Source: DATMBL01 sp050735975
GTDB lineage: Bacteria > Desulfobacterota > Binatia > UBA9968
Reading direction: 5' to 3'
DNA: 30,167 nucleotides
NCBI GenBank assembly: GCA_050735975.1
Contig: JBOHVS010000345.1
Location: 1 to 30,167, forward strand
The position numbers and the translations under genes were made by a program. The notes beneath the pieces are model-generated. The model did not search any database and had not been told where the DNA came from. It worked only from the letters and a program-made list of their open reading frames with translations. Shown piece after piece: positions 14,422 to 21,936 of the stretch. Each line of letters begins with the position of its first letter. Within the stretch, counting starts at the first letter, position 1.

Positions 14422-15963
14422 CTAGGAATCGGCGATCAACGAGCGGCCCGTCATCTCGGCGGGTTGGGGAACGCCTAAGAGTTGAAGAATCGTCGGCGCT
14501 ACATCGACCGCCGTTCCCTTGTTAAGACGATTTTTCTTATGCTCCTCATCAACCAAAATGACAGGCACAAAATTCATCGTATGCGCGGTATGCGGCATTC
14601 CTGTGTCGTAGTCGACCATCTGCTCGATATTGCCGTGATCGGCGGTAATAATAACCCGGCACTTCTTGCTCGTCGCGACATCGATTAGCTTGCCGAGGCA
14701 CTCGTCGATGACCTCGCACGCTTCAACTCCCGCCTCGAAGTTTCCGGTGTGTCCGACCATATCGGCGTTCGCGTAGTTGGCGATCACCAGGCCAAAATCC
14801 TGTTCACGGAACTTTCTGGCCAGGACTTCGGTGACCTCCCGGGCGCTCATCTGGGGCTTGAGATCGTACGTCGGCACATCTTTCGGCGAAGGAATCAAAA
14901 CCCGTTCCTCACCGGGAAATTTTTGCTCCTCGCCGCCGTTGAAAAAATAGGTCACATGCGCATATTTCTCCGTCTCGGCGATTCGGAGCTGCCGGATTCC
15001 TCGCTCGCTCACGACTTCACCGAGAATCCTTCGCAAGTCTCTGGGTCGGTAAGCGACCGGCAGTTTGAACGTCTCGTCGTATTGGGTCATGGTCGCGTAG
15101 ATCGACAGGTCGATACGCCGTTTGCGTGGAAACTCCTTGAATCCTTCCTCGGTAAACGCTCGGGTTAACTGGCGCGCCCGATCGGCCCTAAAATTGAAAA
15201 AGATCACGCCGTCGCCGTCGCGAACCAACCCGTCCGGAGCCTCGTTGATCACGGTAGGAAGCAGAAATTCGTCGGTGACTTTTTCTTTGTAACTCGCGCG
15301 AATGGCTTCCAGTGGCGAACTCGCCCGGTTGCCGGTCCCTTCCGTGAGAGCAAGGTAGGCCTTTTCCGTCCGGTCCCACCTCTTGTCGCGATCCATCGCA
15401 TAATAGCGCCCGCTCACCGTGGCGATGCGCACTTCTGGATATGCCTTGAGCTTGTCATTCAGCGCCAGCATGAACTGTTCGGCGCTCGTCGGCGGGGTAT
15501 CTCTTCCGTCCAAGAAAAGGTGCAAATAGATCGTCCCGATCTTTTCTCGACGGGCCATTTCGATCAACGCCTCCATATGGCGCTGATGGCTGTGAACGCC
15601 GCCGTCTCCCAGCAGCCCCATAAGATGAAGCCGGCCGCTTTTGGCTTTAATGGTTCTCAAAGCATCCAGCAAAACTTGATTATCGTAGAAAGTCTCCTCG
15701 TCGATCGCCTTGTGAATCAGAGTAAGGTCCTGGTAAACGATACGGCCGGCGCCGAGGATCATATGGCCGACTTCTGAATTGCCCATTTGCCCGTCGGGTA
15801 AACCGACATCCCGGCCGGAGACGGAAAGGCTCGATGAGGGATAATTGCGCAGCAAGGCATCCATGTTCCGCATGGAAGCATGGGCGATGGCATTGCCCTC
15901 TTTCCTTGGATTGATTCCAAATCCATCCAGGACGACAAGTATCACCGGCTGATTCGTGTTCAA
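14422..15963 (-). CDS. gpmI: 2,3-bisphosphoglycerate-independent phosphoglycerate mutase (GpmI)
   Basis: GpmI interconverts 3- and 2-phosphoglycerate in glycolysis with two Mn ions and a phosphoserine intermediate. The product is 513 residues, the usual size. Asp13 in VVLDGFG and Ser63 in MGNSEVGHM are the metal and catalytic residues. LFLDGRDTPP and GVHSHQRH follow. ITADHGNIEQM, with DTGMPHTAHT, supplies the C-terminal metal ligands. The best start is TTG at 15963, because GGAAGGAAGAGG lies directly upstream and no in-frame ATG precedes the conserved VILVVLDGFG. It is downstream of rsfS, after 170 nt with no gene that I can see. Confidence 0.97.
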   Translation of the reverse strand: MNTNQPVILVVLDGFGINPRKEGNAIAHASMRNMDALLRNYPSSSLSVSGRDVGLPDGQMGNSEVGHMILGAGRIVYQDLTLIHKAIDEETFYDNQVLLDALRTIKAKSGRLHLMGLLGDGGVHSHQRHMEALIEMARREKIGTIYLHLFLDGRDTPPTSAEQFMLALNDKLKAYPEVRIATVSGRYYAMDRDKRWDRTEKAYLALTEGTGNRASSPLEAIRASYKEKVTDEFLLPTVINEAPDGLVRDGDGVIFFNFRADRARQLTRAFTEEGFKEFPRKRRIDLSIYATMTQYDETFKLPVAYRPRDLRRILGEVVSERGIRQLRIAETEKYAHVTYFFNGGEEQKFPGEERVLIPSPKDVPTYDLKPQMSAREVTEVLARKFREQDFGLVIANYANADMVGHTGNFEAGVEACEVIDECLGKLIDVATSKKCRVIITADHGNIEQMVDYDTGMPHTAHTMNFVPVILVDEEHKKNRLNKGTAVDVAPTILQLLGVPQPAEMTGRSLIADS

Positions 15964-16133
15964 GGCCTCTTCCTTCCCTTCTGCGCGCCCCGTTCAACCG
16001 GACCGCGATTCAGTTAGCCGTTCGGATATTGACACTCGACTGAGCATACTCGCACCAAAGCAATCCGGAAGCGAGCCACGGAAAGCTTTCTGCTTCCCGA
16101 AAAGACAAAATCCGGAGCTCACGTAGTCCGTGT

Positions 16134-16547
16134 TTACGGGGTATACGGCGACTGATCGGCGGCCGTTTGAAACTGATCGACCAGAGTCGAATAGGGTTCA
16201 GGCAGCTCCACTCGCGGCGCGTGCCCCCACAATCCATCCAGGTCGTAGAACTCGCGCACCGGCTGGAAGAAAACGTGCACGACAACGTCGGTAAAATCCA
16301 TCAGTACCCAGTGACCGCGGTTCATGCCTTCGACGGAAAGCGGCGACTCACCCGCTCGACGCAAGTTCTCGTCGATCCCTTGCGCGATACTCTGGACCTG
16401 TCTGTCGGACCGACCGGAACAAATGATGAAATAGTCTGCGATGGAAGAAAGCTCTCGAACTTCCATCAACACGAGGTCGCATGCCTTTTTCTCCAGGGCG
16501 GAGCTGACCAAGAGCAGAGCTTTTTCCCAAGAGCTAATCGCCGCCAA
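16134..16547 (-). CDS. rsfS: Ribosomal silencing factor RsfS
   Basis: RsfS (Iojap/DUF143) binds ribosomal protein L14 and blocks subunit joining under starvation. The product is 137 residues, slightly longer than average. The family core SIADYFIICSGRSDRQVQSI (about 35-54) and GHWVLMDFTDVVVHVFF (about 78-94) are present, followed by FYDLDGLWG. The start appears to be TTG at 16547, five nt after the nadD stop, with AGGAG inside the end of nadD. nadD-rsfS adjacency is common across bacteria and supports the call. The C-terminal 20 residues after PRVELPEP are unremarkable. Confidence 0.95.
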   Translation of the reverse strand: MAAISSWEKALLLVSSALEKKACDLVLMEVRELSSIADYFIICSGRSDRQVQSIAQGIDENLRRAGESPLSVEGMNRGHWVLMDFTDVVVHVFFQPVREFYDLDGLWGHAPRVELPEPYSTLVDQFQTAADQSPYTP

Positions 16548-16552
16548 ACTGC

Positions 16553-17215
16553 CTATTGCTCCTCTTCACGGTTTCGATACAAACCCCGTCTCTTGATGTA
16601 CGCCTCAACCGCTGACGGAACCAGATAACGAATCGACTTTCCATGTCTCACCCTTGCGCGGATGTCCGACGCCGACACGGCAAAGTCTGTGAGTTTCAAA
16701 AATTGCAGTGAAGTACCGCTCCGATGACGATAGATATTATCTCTTGAATCATAACAAAACAGTCCTTTCACGGCAACGGAAGTCCCGCGAAATGGATTCG
16801 AGTTCCGGCTTCCCGGCCGTGAGGTTACGATGAAGCTACAGAGCGGGAATAGCTGCTCGAAATCCTTCCAAGTCCCAATTTCCCGGAACGCGTCCAGGCC
16901 GAGGATAAAGAAAAAAGAGTCTCTGCCGTTGTTTCTCTCCGCGAAGTAACGCAGTGTATCGATGGAGTAAGATACGCCCGGACGGCGAATTTCAACGGTC
17001 GAAACCGTGAAGCGCCGATTTTTCGCCACCGCCAGGCGAACCATGGCCAAACGGTCCTGAGCCGGCGTGGTGGTCTGGCCTCTCTTATGTGGCGGTTTAG
17101 ATGTCGGAATAAAAAGAATGCGGTCCAGCGCAAATGCCTCCAGGACCTCTTCGGCGCTGCGGAGATGGCCCCAATGGATCGGATCGAACGTGCCGCCGAA
17201 TATCCCGATCCTCAT
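16553..17215 (-). CDS. nadD: Nicotinate-nucleotide adenylyltransferase (NadD)
   Basis: NadD adenylates nicotinate mononucleotide to deamido-NAD. I start it at ATG 17215, giving 220 residues and the canonical N-terminus MRIGIFGGTFDPIHWGHL, with the (H/T)xGH nucleotidyltransferase motif. The frame is open further upstream to 17386, but that extension is translated repeat (WSMEHGAW-like) and should not be annotated. PPHKRG (about 45) and SASDIRARVRHGKSIRYLVP (about 180-199) are the second family signature. It is followed by rsfS at 5 nt and preceded by two tandem inverted-repeat elements that separate it from proA. Confidence 0.96.
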   Translation of the reverse strand: MRIGIFGGTFDPIHWGHLRSAEEVLEAFALDRILFIPTSKPPHKRGQTTTPAQDRLAMVRLAVAKNRRFTVSTVEIRRPGVSYSIDTLRYFAERNNGRDSFFFILGLDAFREIGTWKDFEQLFPLCSFIVTSRPGSRNSNPFRGTSVAVKGLFCYDSRDNIYRHRSGTSLQFLKLTDFAVSASDIRARVRHGKSIRYLVPSAVEAYIKRRGLYRNREEEQ

Positions 17216-17238
17216 GGGGTTTCGGTAGACCCCTTCGC

Positions 17239-17424
17239 CAGACCGGTCAAAAATGTCGCAGATGCAAGGCGTGCGACGCTGCGGCCGGGAGCTAAGGGTG
17301 CAGCGCAAAGGACCTTGCCATGCTCCATGCTCCATGCTCCATGCTCTTTGCCAGTTCGTACGTTGGAGCGAGGCGATTGAGTGCAACGAAGCATAGGAGT
17401 TTTATTCACCCTACTCATTTCTCG
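17239..17424. repeat. Inverted-repeat element, copy B, with nested 7-bp unit insert and degraded right arm
   Basis: The left arm begins CAGACCGGTCAAAAATG at 17239 and continues with the family sequence GATGCAAGGCGTGCG. The inner part is replaced by an insert starting GCTAAGGG (17291) and containing four exact CATGCTC units at 17319-17346. Family sequence resumes with GTACGTTGGAGCGAGGCG and AACGAAGCATAGGAG. The right terminal arm is not recognisable before copy C begins at 17425. Copy B starts 23 nt upstream of the nadD start codon. Confidence 0.68.
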
Positions 17425-17551
17425 CAGACCACTCAAAAAGATCCCAGATGCGAGGCGCACGAAGACTTGGCGAGCGAAGGCGTACTCTTGTGCTACGTCG
17501 AAGCGAGCAAGTCGAGTGGAACGAAGCAGGTGGGTTTTTTTCAGTGGTCTG
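17425..17551. repeat. Inverted-repeat element, copy C (127 bp), abutting the proA stop codon
   Basis: The left arm CAGACCACTCAAAAAGATCC and right arm GGTTTTTTTCAGTGGTCTG pair. Compared with copy A, the changed bases (CCACT instead of CTGCT) appear in both arms. An internal stem GACTTG (17464-17469) with CAAGTC (17508-17513) replaces the AATCG/CGATT stem of copy A at the same relative place. The right end is 1 nt from the proA stop (17553-17555). Confidence 0.82.
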
Positions 17552-17552
17552 C

Positions 17553-18818
17553 TCATTCGCGAATCTGGCCGTCCCCCAACACCACAAACTTCGTCGTTGT
17601 CAGTTCTTCCAGCCCCATCGGTCCAAACGCATGGATCTTGCTGGTACTGATGCCGATCTCCGCGCCCAATCCAAGCTCCCCGCCGTCGTTGAAGCGGGTC
17701 GATGCGTTCACCAGCACGGCTGAAGAGTTGACGCGGTCGATGAATTCTCGCGACTTCTGATAGTTCGCCGTCACAATCGTTTCGGTATGCTCGGAGCCGT
17801 AGCGCTCGATGTGCTCGATCGCCTCGTCCATATCTGTCACGATCCGCACCGAGAGAATCAAATCGAGGTACTCCGTAGTCCAATCCTCTTCGCCGGCCCT
17901 TTTGATTCCGGGCACCAGGGCACAAGTCTTCTCGCAGCCGCGGATTTCTACGCCCGCAGCGGCAAATTTAGCAATCATCGACGGGAGAAAAGCCGGCGCC
18001 GCCGCTTGATGCACGAGCAGGGTCTCCATCGCGTTACAGACGGATGGACGCTGGACTTTAGCGTTCAGGCAAATCCGCTCCGCCATCTCCAGAGACGCTT
18101 CGCTGTCCACGTAAACGTGGCAAACGCCTTTGTAATGTTTGATCACAGGGACGCGTGAGTTCGCCACGACGGCGCGAATAAGCTCCTCCCCTCCGCGGGG
18201 GATCACCAGATCGATGTAGTCCTCCAGCTTTAGTAGCTCCTGCACCAGCGCATGATCTCTTGACTTGACGACCTGCACCGCGTCCGGCGGTACGCGGGTA
18301 TCCGCGCAAGCGCTTCTGAGAACCTCCCCGATCGCCTGGTTCGAGTAATAGGCTTCGCTTCCGCCCCTGAGAATCACCGCGTTCCCGGACTTGATACAGA
18401 GGGACGCTGCGTCCGCGGTAACGTTGGGACGCGCCTCGTAGATCATTCCGATTACGCCCAGCGGAATGCGCATCCTCCCGACCTGCAATCCATTGGGCCG
18501 GCGCCACATCTTGATCACTTCGCGCACGGGATCCGGGAGTAGAGCCACGTCCCTGAGCCCTTCCGCCATGGCTCCCACGCGATTCGGATTGAGGGCCAGC
18601 CGATCCAGAAGCGCGCTTGAGATTCCCGCTTTTCTCGCGGCATCGAGATCTTTTTGGTTTTGCGCGAGCAAAAAGGCGCCTTGGGCTTCCAGCTTATCCG
18701 CCATCAACCTTAAAGCCCGATTTTTTTCTTCGGAAGAAAGCGGCGCAAGCTTCCGCGAAGCCGCACGGGACCTCTGCCCCAGTTCGATCGCTTCTTCTTT
18801 TAAAGATGCTCTCTTCAA
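17553..18818 (-). CDS. proA: Glutamate-5-semialdehyde dehydrogenase (gamma-glutamyl phosphate reductase, ProA)
   Basis: ProA reduces gamma-glutamyl phosphate with NADPH, the second step of proline synthesis. The product is 421 residues, the normal length. The catalytic Cys261 lies in QRPSVCNAMETLLVH. GVIGMIYEARPNVTADAASL (121-140), KSGNAVILRGGSEA and IPRGGEELIR are the nucleotide-binding and family motifs. It ends with GLEELTTTKFVVLGDGQIRE. The apparent start is TTG at 18818 with a poor ribosome site. No ATG occurs before Met39, and a start there would remove conserved sequence. Repeat copy D lies between proB and proA, and copy C begins 1 nt after the stop. Confidence 0.97.
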   Translation of the reverse strand: MKRASLKEEAIELGQRSRAASRKLAPLSSEEKNRALRLMADKLEAQGAFLLAQNQKDLDAARKAGISSALLDRLALNPNRVGAMAEGLRDVALLPDPVREVIKMWRRPNGLQVGRMRIPLGVIGMIYEARPNVTADAASLCIKSGNAVILRGGSEAYYSNQAIGEVLRSACADTRVPPDAVQVVKSRDHALVQELLKLEDYIDLVIPRGGEELIRAVVANSRVPVIKHYKGVCHVYVDSEASLEMAERICLNAKVQRPSVCNAMETLLVHQAAAPAFLPSMIAKFAAAGVEIRGCEKTCALVPGIKRAGEEDWTTEYLDLILSVRIVTDMDEAIEHIERYGSEHTETIVTANYQKSREFIDRVNSSAVLVNASTRFNDGGELGLGAEIGISTSKIHAFGPMGLEELTTTKFVVLGDGQIRE

Positions 18819-18838
18819 GTTCTACTCTGGATACCGGT

Positions 18839-19061
18839 AAACTCCGGTCAAAAGGTCCGGAAACGATGCGCGCGATCGTGTCGCTAAGGGCAATGCTAAC
18901 AGAAGTCAGAAATCAGATCTGAACAGGTTCCTTTTCCCTGCTCTTTGTTTTCGCTGATCTCTGATCTCCGACGTCTGACCTCCGGCCTAACTCCCCTGCT
19001 CCTTGCTCCCTGCTCTTTGCGCTTTGTCCAACGAAGCGTATGAGTCATTTTCAGCGGCCGG
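18839..19061. repeat. Inverted-repeat element, copy D, with nested heptamer hairpin, abutting the proB stop
   Basis: The left arm near 18839 (AACTCCGGTCAAAAGGTCC) and right arm ATTTTCAGCGGCCGGT, ending by 19061, are imperfect inverted repeats. The right end touches the proB stop codon (19062-19064). At 18881 a nested segment begins (GCTAAGGGCAATG). It holds left 7-bp units AGAAGTC, AGAAATC, AGATCTG (18901-18921), a loop, and about ten right-hand units from 18954 (GCTGATC, TCTGATC, TCCGACG, TCTGACC, TCCGGCC and others). Copy E contains the same insert with two more left units. Confidence 0.75.
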
Positions 19062-20198
19062 TTAAATTAAGACGAGATCATCGCGGTGTATGATCTCGTC
19101 ATAGGCTTTATAGCCCAGCACTTTTTCAATCTTGCTTGTATGCAATCCTTTGATCTGATTCAACTCCTGCGCGCTGTAGTTGACCAGGCCGCGGGCGAAT
19201 TCCCGCCCCTCCGTATCCAGACAGCGAACACACTCGCCGACGCCGAACGAGCCGCGCACCTCTTTCAGGCCGGACGGCAGCAGGCTTTTTTTCTTCCGCA
19301 CCAGCGCCTCGTGCGCTCCTTGATCGACGACAATGTCTCCGGCCGGCTTTAGATTGTAAGCAATCCAATGCTTGCGATTCCGCAACCGGTTTTCCTCAGG
19401 CAAAATGAGGGTCCCGACCTCTTCGCTACCGTTGAAAACAGCGCCAAGCACCCCGGCTCGCAGGCCGCTCGCGATAATCGTCGGCATCCCCGCAGCCGCT
19501 GCCTTCTCCGCCGCGGCGATCTTCGTTGCGATGCCGCCGGTGCCAAGCGCGCTCAGACTCTCCCCCGCGATGGATCCCCTGATTTCTTTTATTTCGCGGA
19601 TGAGCGGGATCAGCTTGGCGTCGGCGTGGGCGCGCGGATCACGGTCATACACGCCCTCCACGTCGCTGAGAATCACCAACAGATCAGCCTCGAGCAAGGT
19701 CGCGACCAGGGCGGACAAGTGATCATTGTCGCCGAACTTCATCTCCTCAACCGCCACGGTGTCGTTCTCGTTGACAATCGGAATGATCGACGATTCCAGC
19801 AACCTATGGAAGGTGTGTTTGGCATTGAGATAGCGCTGCCGGTTGGCCAAGTCCTCATGCGTGAGCAACACCTGCGCGACGCTTATGCCGAAGCGCGCGA
19901 ATTGCCCTTCGTAGAGCGCCATCAACTTGATCTGTCCGACGGCGGCGAGCGCCTGCTTTTCGGGGATGGTCTTTGGTTTTTCTTTGCGGCCGAGCCGGGT
20001 CATCCCGGCTGCCACCGCGCCCGAACTGACCACGACGAGTTCTCTTCCCTGTTCGTGCAGGGCGGCAAGATCGCCGGCCAGCTCCCGCACCCTGCCCTCT
20101 TCGATGCCCGAAGACGAGGAGAGAATCTGGCTGCCGATCTTCACGACAACGCGCCGGGCGCCGCCCAAGATCCGCTGCTTATGCTTTAATTGCGTCAA
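19062..20198 (-). CDS. proB: Glutamate 5-kinase with C-terminal PUA domain (ProB)
   Basis: ProB phosphorylates glutamate in the first, feedback-inhibited step of proline synthesis. I start it at TTG 20198, where AGGAAG lies 6 nt upstream. This gives 378 residues (E. coli 367) and the N-terminus LTQLKHKQRILGGARRVVVKIGS. A longer open frame to 20453 is read through obgE and is not supported. The kinase domain has VVVSSGAVAAGM, IPIVNENDTVA, FGDNDHLSALVA and LSDVEGVYDRDP. GTGGIATKIAAAE comes next. A PUA domain occupies about 280-378. The start overlaps the end of obgE by 20 nt, so translation is probably coupled. Confidence 0.95.
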   Translation of the reverse strand: MTQLKHKQRILGGARRVVVKIGSQILSSSSGIEEGRVRELAGDLAALHEQGRELVVVSSGAVAAGMTRLGRKEKPKTIPEKQALAAVGQIKLMALYEGQFARFGISVAQVLLTHEDLANRQRYLNAKHTFHRLLESSIIPIVNENDTVAVEEMKFGDNDHLSALVATLLEADLLVILSDVEGVYDRDPRAHADAKLIPLIREIKEIRGSIAGESLSALGTGGIATKIAAAEKAAAAGMPTIIASGLRAGVLGAVFNGSEEVGTLILPEENRLRNRKHWIAYNLKPAGDIVVDQGAHEALVRKKKSLLPSGLKEVRGSFGVGECVRCLDTEGREFARGLVNYSAQELNQIKGLHTSKIEKVLGYKAYDEIIHRDDLVLI

Positions 20199-21219
20199 CG
20201 GCGTCTTCCTTCCGTCCTCTTTGGTCGTCCAACAGAAGACCGACTTTCTGTACGAGAACGCGCACTCCCTCGCCGGTCGCCGCGGAGATGGCATGCGCGG
20301 GTTGATACTGCTTCGGGAGTTTTTGTCCAAGCAGTTCCCCGTTCGATCGCGCTTCAGGTATATCGATCTTGTTGGCAACGACAATCTGCGGCTTTTCCAC
20401 CAGCTCTGGATCGAATAACTCCAATTCCCGATTGACCGTCCTCCAGTCGGCAAGCGGATCGTCCTGGTTGATATTTGAAGCGTCGAGCAAGTGGATCAAC
20501 ACCTTGGTGCGGGTTACATGGCGTAAAAACTTGTGTCCGAGTCCGAGTCCTTGATGGGCGCCCTCGATCAGTCCTGGAATATCGGCCACAACAAAGCTCT
20601 GTCCATCGCCGTATCCGACCACGCCCAAGTTCGGCACCAGCGTCGTAAACGGGTAGTCGGCAATTTTCGGTCGCACGGCGGAGATCGCGGAGATTAAGGT
20701 CGATTTACCTGAGTTCGGCAAGCCGATGATTCCCACATCAGCCAACAGTCGCAGTTCGATGGCCAACTCGCGATCTTCTCCGGGCTCGCCGGGCTGGGCA
20801 AAGCGCGGGCCTCTATGGGTCGAAGAAACGAAATGAGCATTCCCTTTTCCGCCGCGGCCGCCAACGGCGACTATGACCTGCTCGCCCGGCGTTTTCAGGT
20901 CTGCCAACAACTCGCCGGTTCCGGCGTCACGAACGATCGTTCCGACCGGAACTCTTATGATGCGCTCTTCGCCCCTCTTTCCGTGCTGGTCCTTGCCCAT
21001 GCCGTGCTGGCCGCGTCCGGCTTTGTATTGCTTTTGATAACGCAGGTCGAGCAACGTCGTGAGCTGGGGATCTGCCACAGCGAGCACGTTACCGCCTGCT
21101 CCGCCGTTTCCACCGTTGGGACCCCCTCGAGGAACGAACTTCTCGCGGCGGAAACTCACACACCCGCGCCCGCCGTCGCCGGCAATGACTCTAATCTTTA
21201 CTTCGTCGATGAACTTCAT
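20179..21219 (-). CDS. obgE: GTPase ObgE/CgtA
   Basis: Obg is a 50S-associated GTPase acting in ribosome assembly and the stringent response. I start it at ATG 21219, giving MKFIDEVKIRVIAGDGGRG and 346 residues; the frame is open to 21303 but upstream sequence is repeat. The glycine-rich Obg fold (1-158) contains GGPNGGNGGAGG. The G domain has G1 GLPNSGKSTLI, G3 DIPGLIEGAHQG and G4 NKID. There is no extended C-terminal domain. The start lies 8 nt from the AGCAG...TGCTG head flanking repeat copy E. The terminator after rpmA means obgE needs read-through or its own promoter in the repeat region. Confidence 0.97.
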   Translation of the reverse strand: MKFIDEVKIRVIAGDGGRGCVSFRREKFVPRGGPNGGNGGAGGNVLAVADPQLTTLLDLRYQKQYKAGRGQHGMGKDQHGKRGEERIIRVPVGTIVRDAGTGELLADLKTPGEQVIVAVGGRGGKGNAHFVSSTHRGPRFAQPGEPGEDRELAIELRLLADVGIIGLPNSGKSTLISAISAVRPKIADYPFTTLVPNLGVVGYGDGQSFVVADIPGLIEGAHQGLGLGHKFLRHVTRTKVLIHLLDASNINQDDPLADWRTVNRELELFDPELVEKPQIVVANKIDIPEARSNGELLGQKLPKQYQPAHAISAATGEGVRVLVQKVGLLLDDQRGRKEDAVDAIKA

Positions 21220-21227
21220 CGAGCACC

Positions 21228-21253
21228 AGCAGTGTGCTGAAAAACTCTGATTA
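21228..21253. repeat. Head segment next to repeat copy E
   Basis: AGCAGTGTGCTGAAAAACTC and six further bases precede copy E. A closely similar 26-nt segment (AGCAGTTTGCTGAAAAACTT start) precedes copy F at 29942-29967 at the same distance. The TGCTGAAAAACT part resembles the complement of the element's right arm, so this may be the stub of a second, abutting element. It forms most of the obgE 5' leader. Confidence 0.55.
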
Positions 21254-21543
21254 CAGGCTGCTCCAAAAGGTCTCGGAGACGAGGCGCGTGTTGCTAAGGG
21301 CAATGATAACAGAAGTCAGAGGTCAGAAGTCAGAAATCAGATCTGAACAGGTTCCTTTCCCTGCACTTTGTTTTCGCTGATCTCTGATGTCCGACGTCTG
21401 ACCTCCGGCCTAACTCCGCTGCTCCATGCTCCCTGCTCTTTGCGCTTTACGACTTCGTACGTTGGAGCGCATCGCGACCAAGCGCGACGCCTGCCTGTGC
21501 GGCGCACGCAGACAGGATGCATATGGGTCTTTTTTAGCAGCTG
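21254..21543. repeat. Inverted-repeat element, copy E (290 bp), with nested heptamer hairpin
   Basis: The left arm CAGGCTGCTCCAAAAGGTCT and right arm GGTCTTTTTTAGCAGCTG bound the copy. A nested insert starts after GAGGCGCGTG. Five left 7-bp units occupy 21311-21345 (AGAAGTC, AGAGGTC, AGAAGTC, AGAAATC, AGATCTG). Ten right units occupy 21376-21445 (GCTGATC through TTTGCGC). The left arm and the reverse complement of the right arm agree at about 24 of 31 positions, so the insert is itself a long hairpin with a conserved loop. The family sequence then resumes at GTACGTTGGAGCGC. Confidence 0.78.
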
Positions 21544-21613
21544 CAAATCTGAGATCCGCCATTTGAAATTCCCCGCTGAGCGAGGATGCCGCTATCATTG
21601 CCTGTTGCCGGGC

Positions 21614-21642
21614 AAAAAAAAAGCCCCAAAAGGGGGCTTTTT
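21614..21642 (-). terminator. Intrinsic terminator after rpmA
   Basis: On the minus strand, AAAAAGCCCC, a short loop and GGGGC followed by nine T residues make a textbook Rho-independent terminator. It lies 24-52 nt past the rpmA stop. The A-rich left flank could also let it act on the plus strand. It separates rplU-rpmA from obgE. Confidence 0.85.
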
Positions 21643-21665
21643 GCTTGCGGCAGGCGCCAGCTAAG

Positions 21666-21920
21666 TTAGGCAGGCACTACGTTGACCCGCTTCCTTTCTC
21701 TATCCAGGCGGTCGTAGTGGACGATACCATCGATTCTGGCGAACAACGTATAGTCCCGTCCCATGCCGACGTTCTTGCCTGGATGAATACGGGTTCCCAC
21801 CTGCCGGACGATGATGTTTCCGGCCCGCACCGTCTCACCGCCGAACACTTTCACTCCGCGTCGTTGCCCCTGGCTGTCGCGCCCGTTGCGAGAACTTCCC
21901 CCTGCTTTCTTATGTGCCAT
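21666..21920 (-). CDS. rpmA: 50S ribosomal protein L27 (bL27)
   Basis: L27 is a large-subunit protein whose N-terminus reaches the peptidyl transferase centre. The product has 84 residues, the normal size, beginning MAHKKAGGSSRNGRDSQGQR. There is no cleavable N-terminal extension of the Firmicutes type. GGETVRAGNIIVRQVGTRIH and NVGMGRDYTLFARIDG are conserved. The ATG at 21920 has AGGAG about 8 nt upstream. It follows rplU after 16 nt and is followed by an intrinsic terminator. Confidence 0.98.
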   Translation of the reverse strand: MAHKKAGGSSRNGRDSQGQRRGVKVFGGETVRAGNIIVRQVGTRIHPGKNVGMGRDYTLFARIDGIVHYDRLDRERKRVNVVPA

Positions 21921-21936
21921 TCCAAAGCTCCTTCAG

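Noticed and set aside
16010..16285. 91-codon minus frame between rsfS and gpmI
   Set aside because: It mostly overlaps rsfS out of frame and has no family resemblance or ribosome site.
17319..17346. CRISPR-like array (four CATGCTC units)
   Set aside because: The units are 7 bp, directly adjacent with no spacers, and no cas gene is near.
17216..17386. N-terminal extension of NadD (57 extra residues, WSMEHGAW-like)
   Set aside because: The extension is translated repeat sequence; the family N-terminus MRIGIFGGTF starts exactly at 17215.
20199..20453. Long N-terminal extension of ProB
   Set aside because: It runs through obgE in another frame and shows no family similarity; the TTG at 20198 has a good ribosome site.
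21337..21664. Open frames across repeat copy E (plus and minus, 60-100 codons)
   Set aside because: They are made of heptamer units read in frame, have no ribosome site and no recognisable protein pattern.
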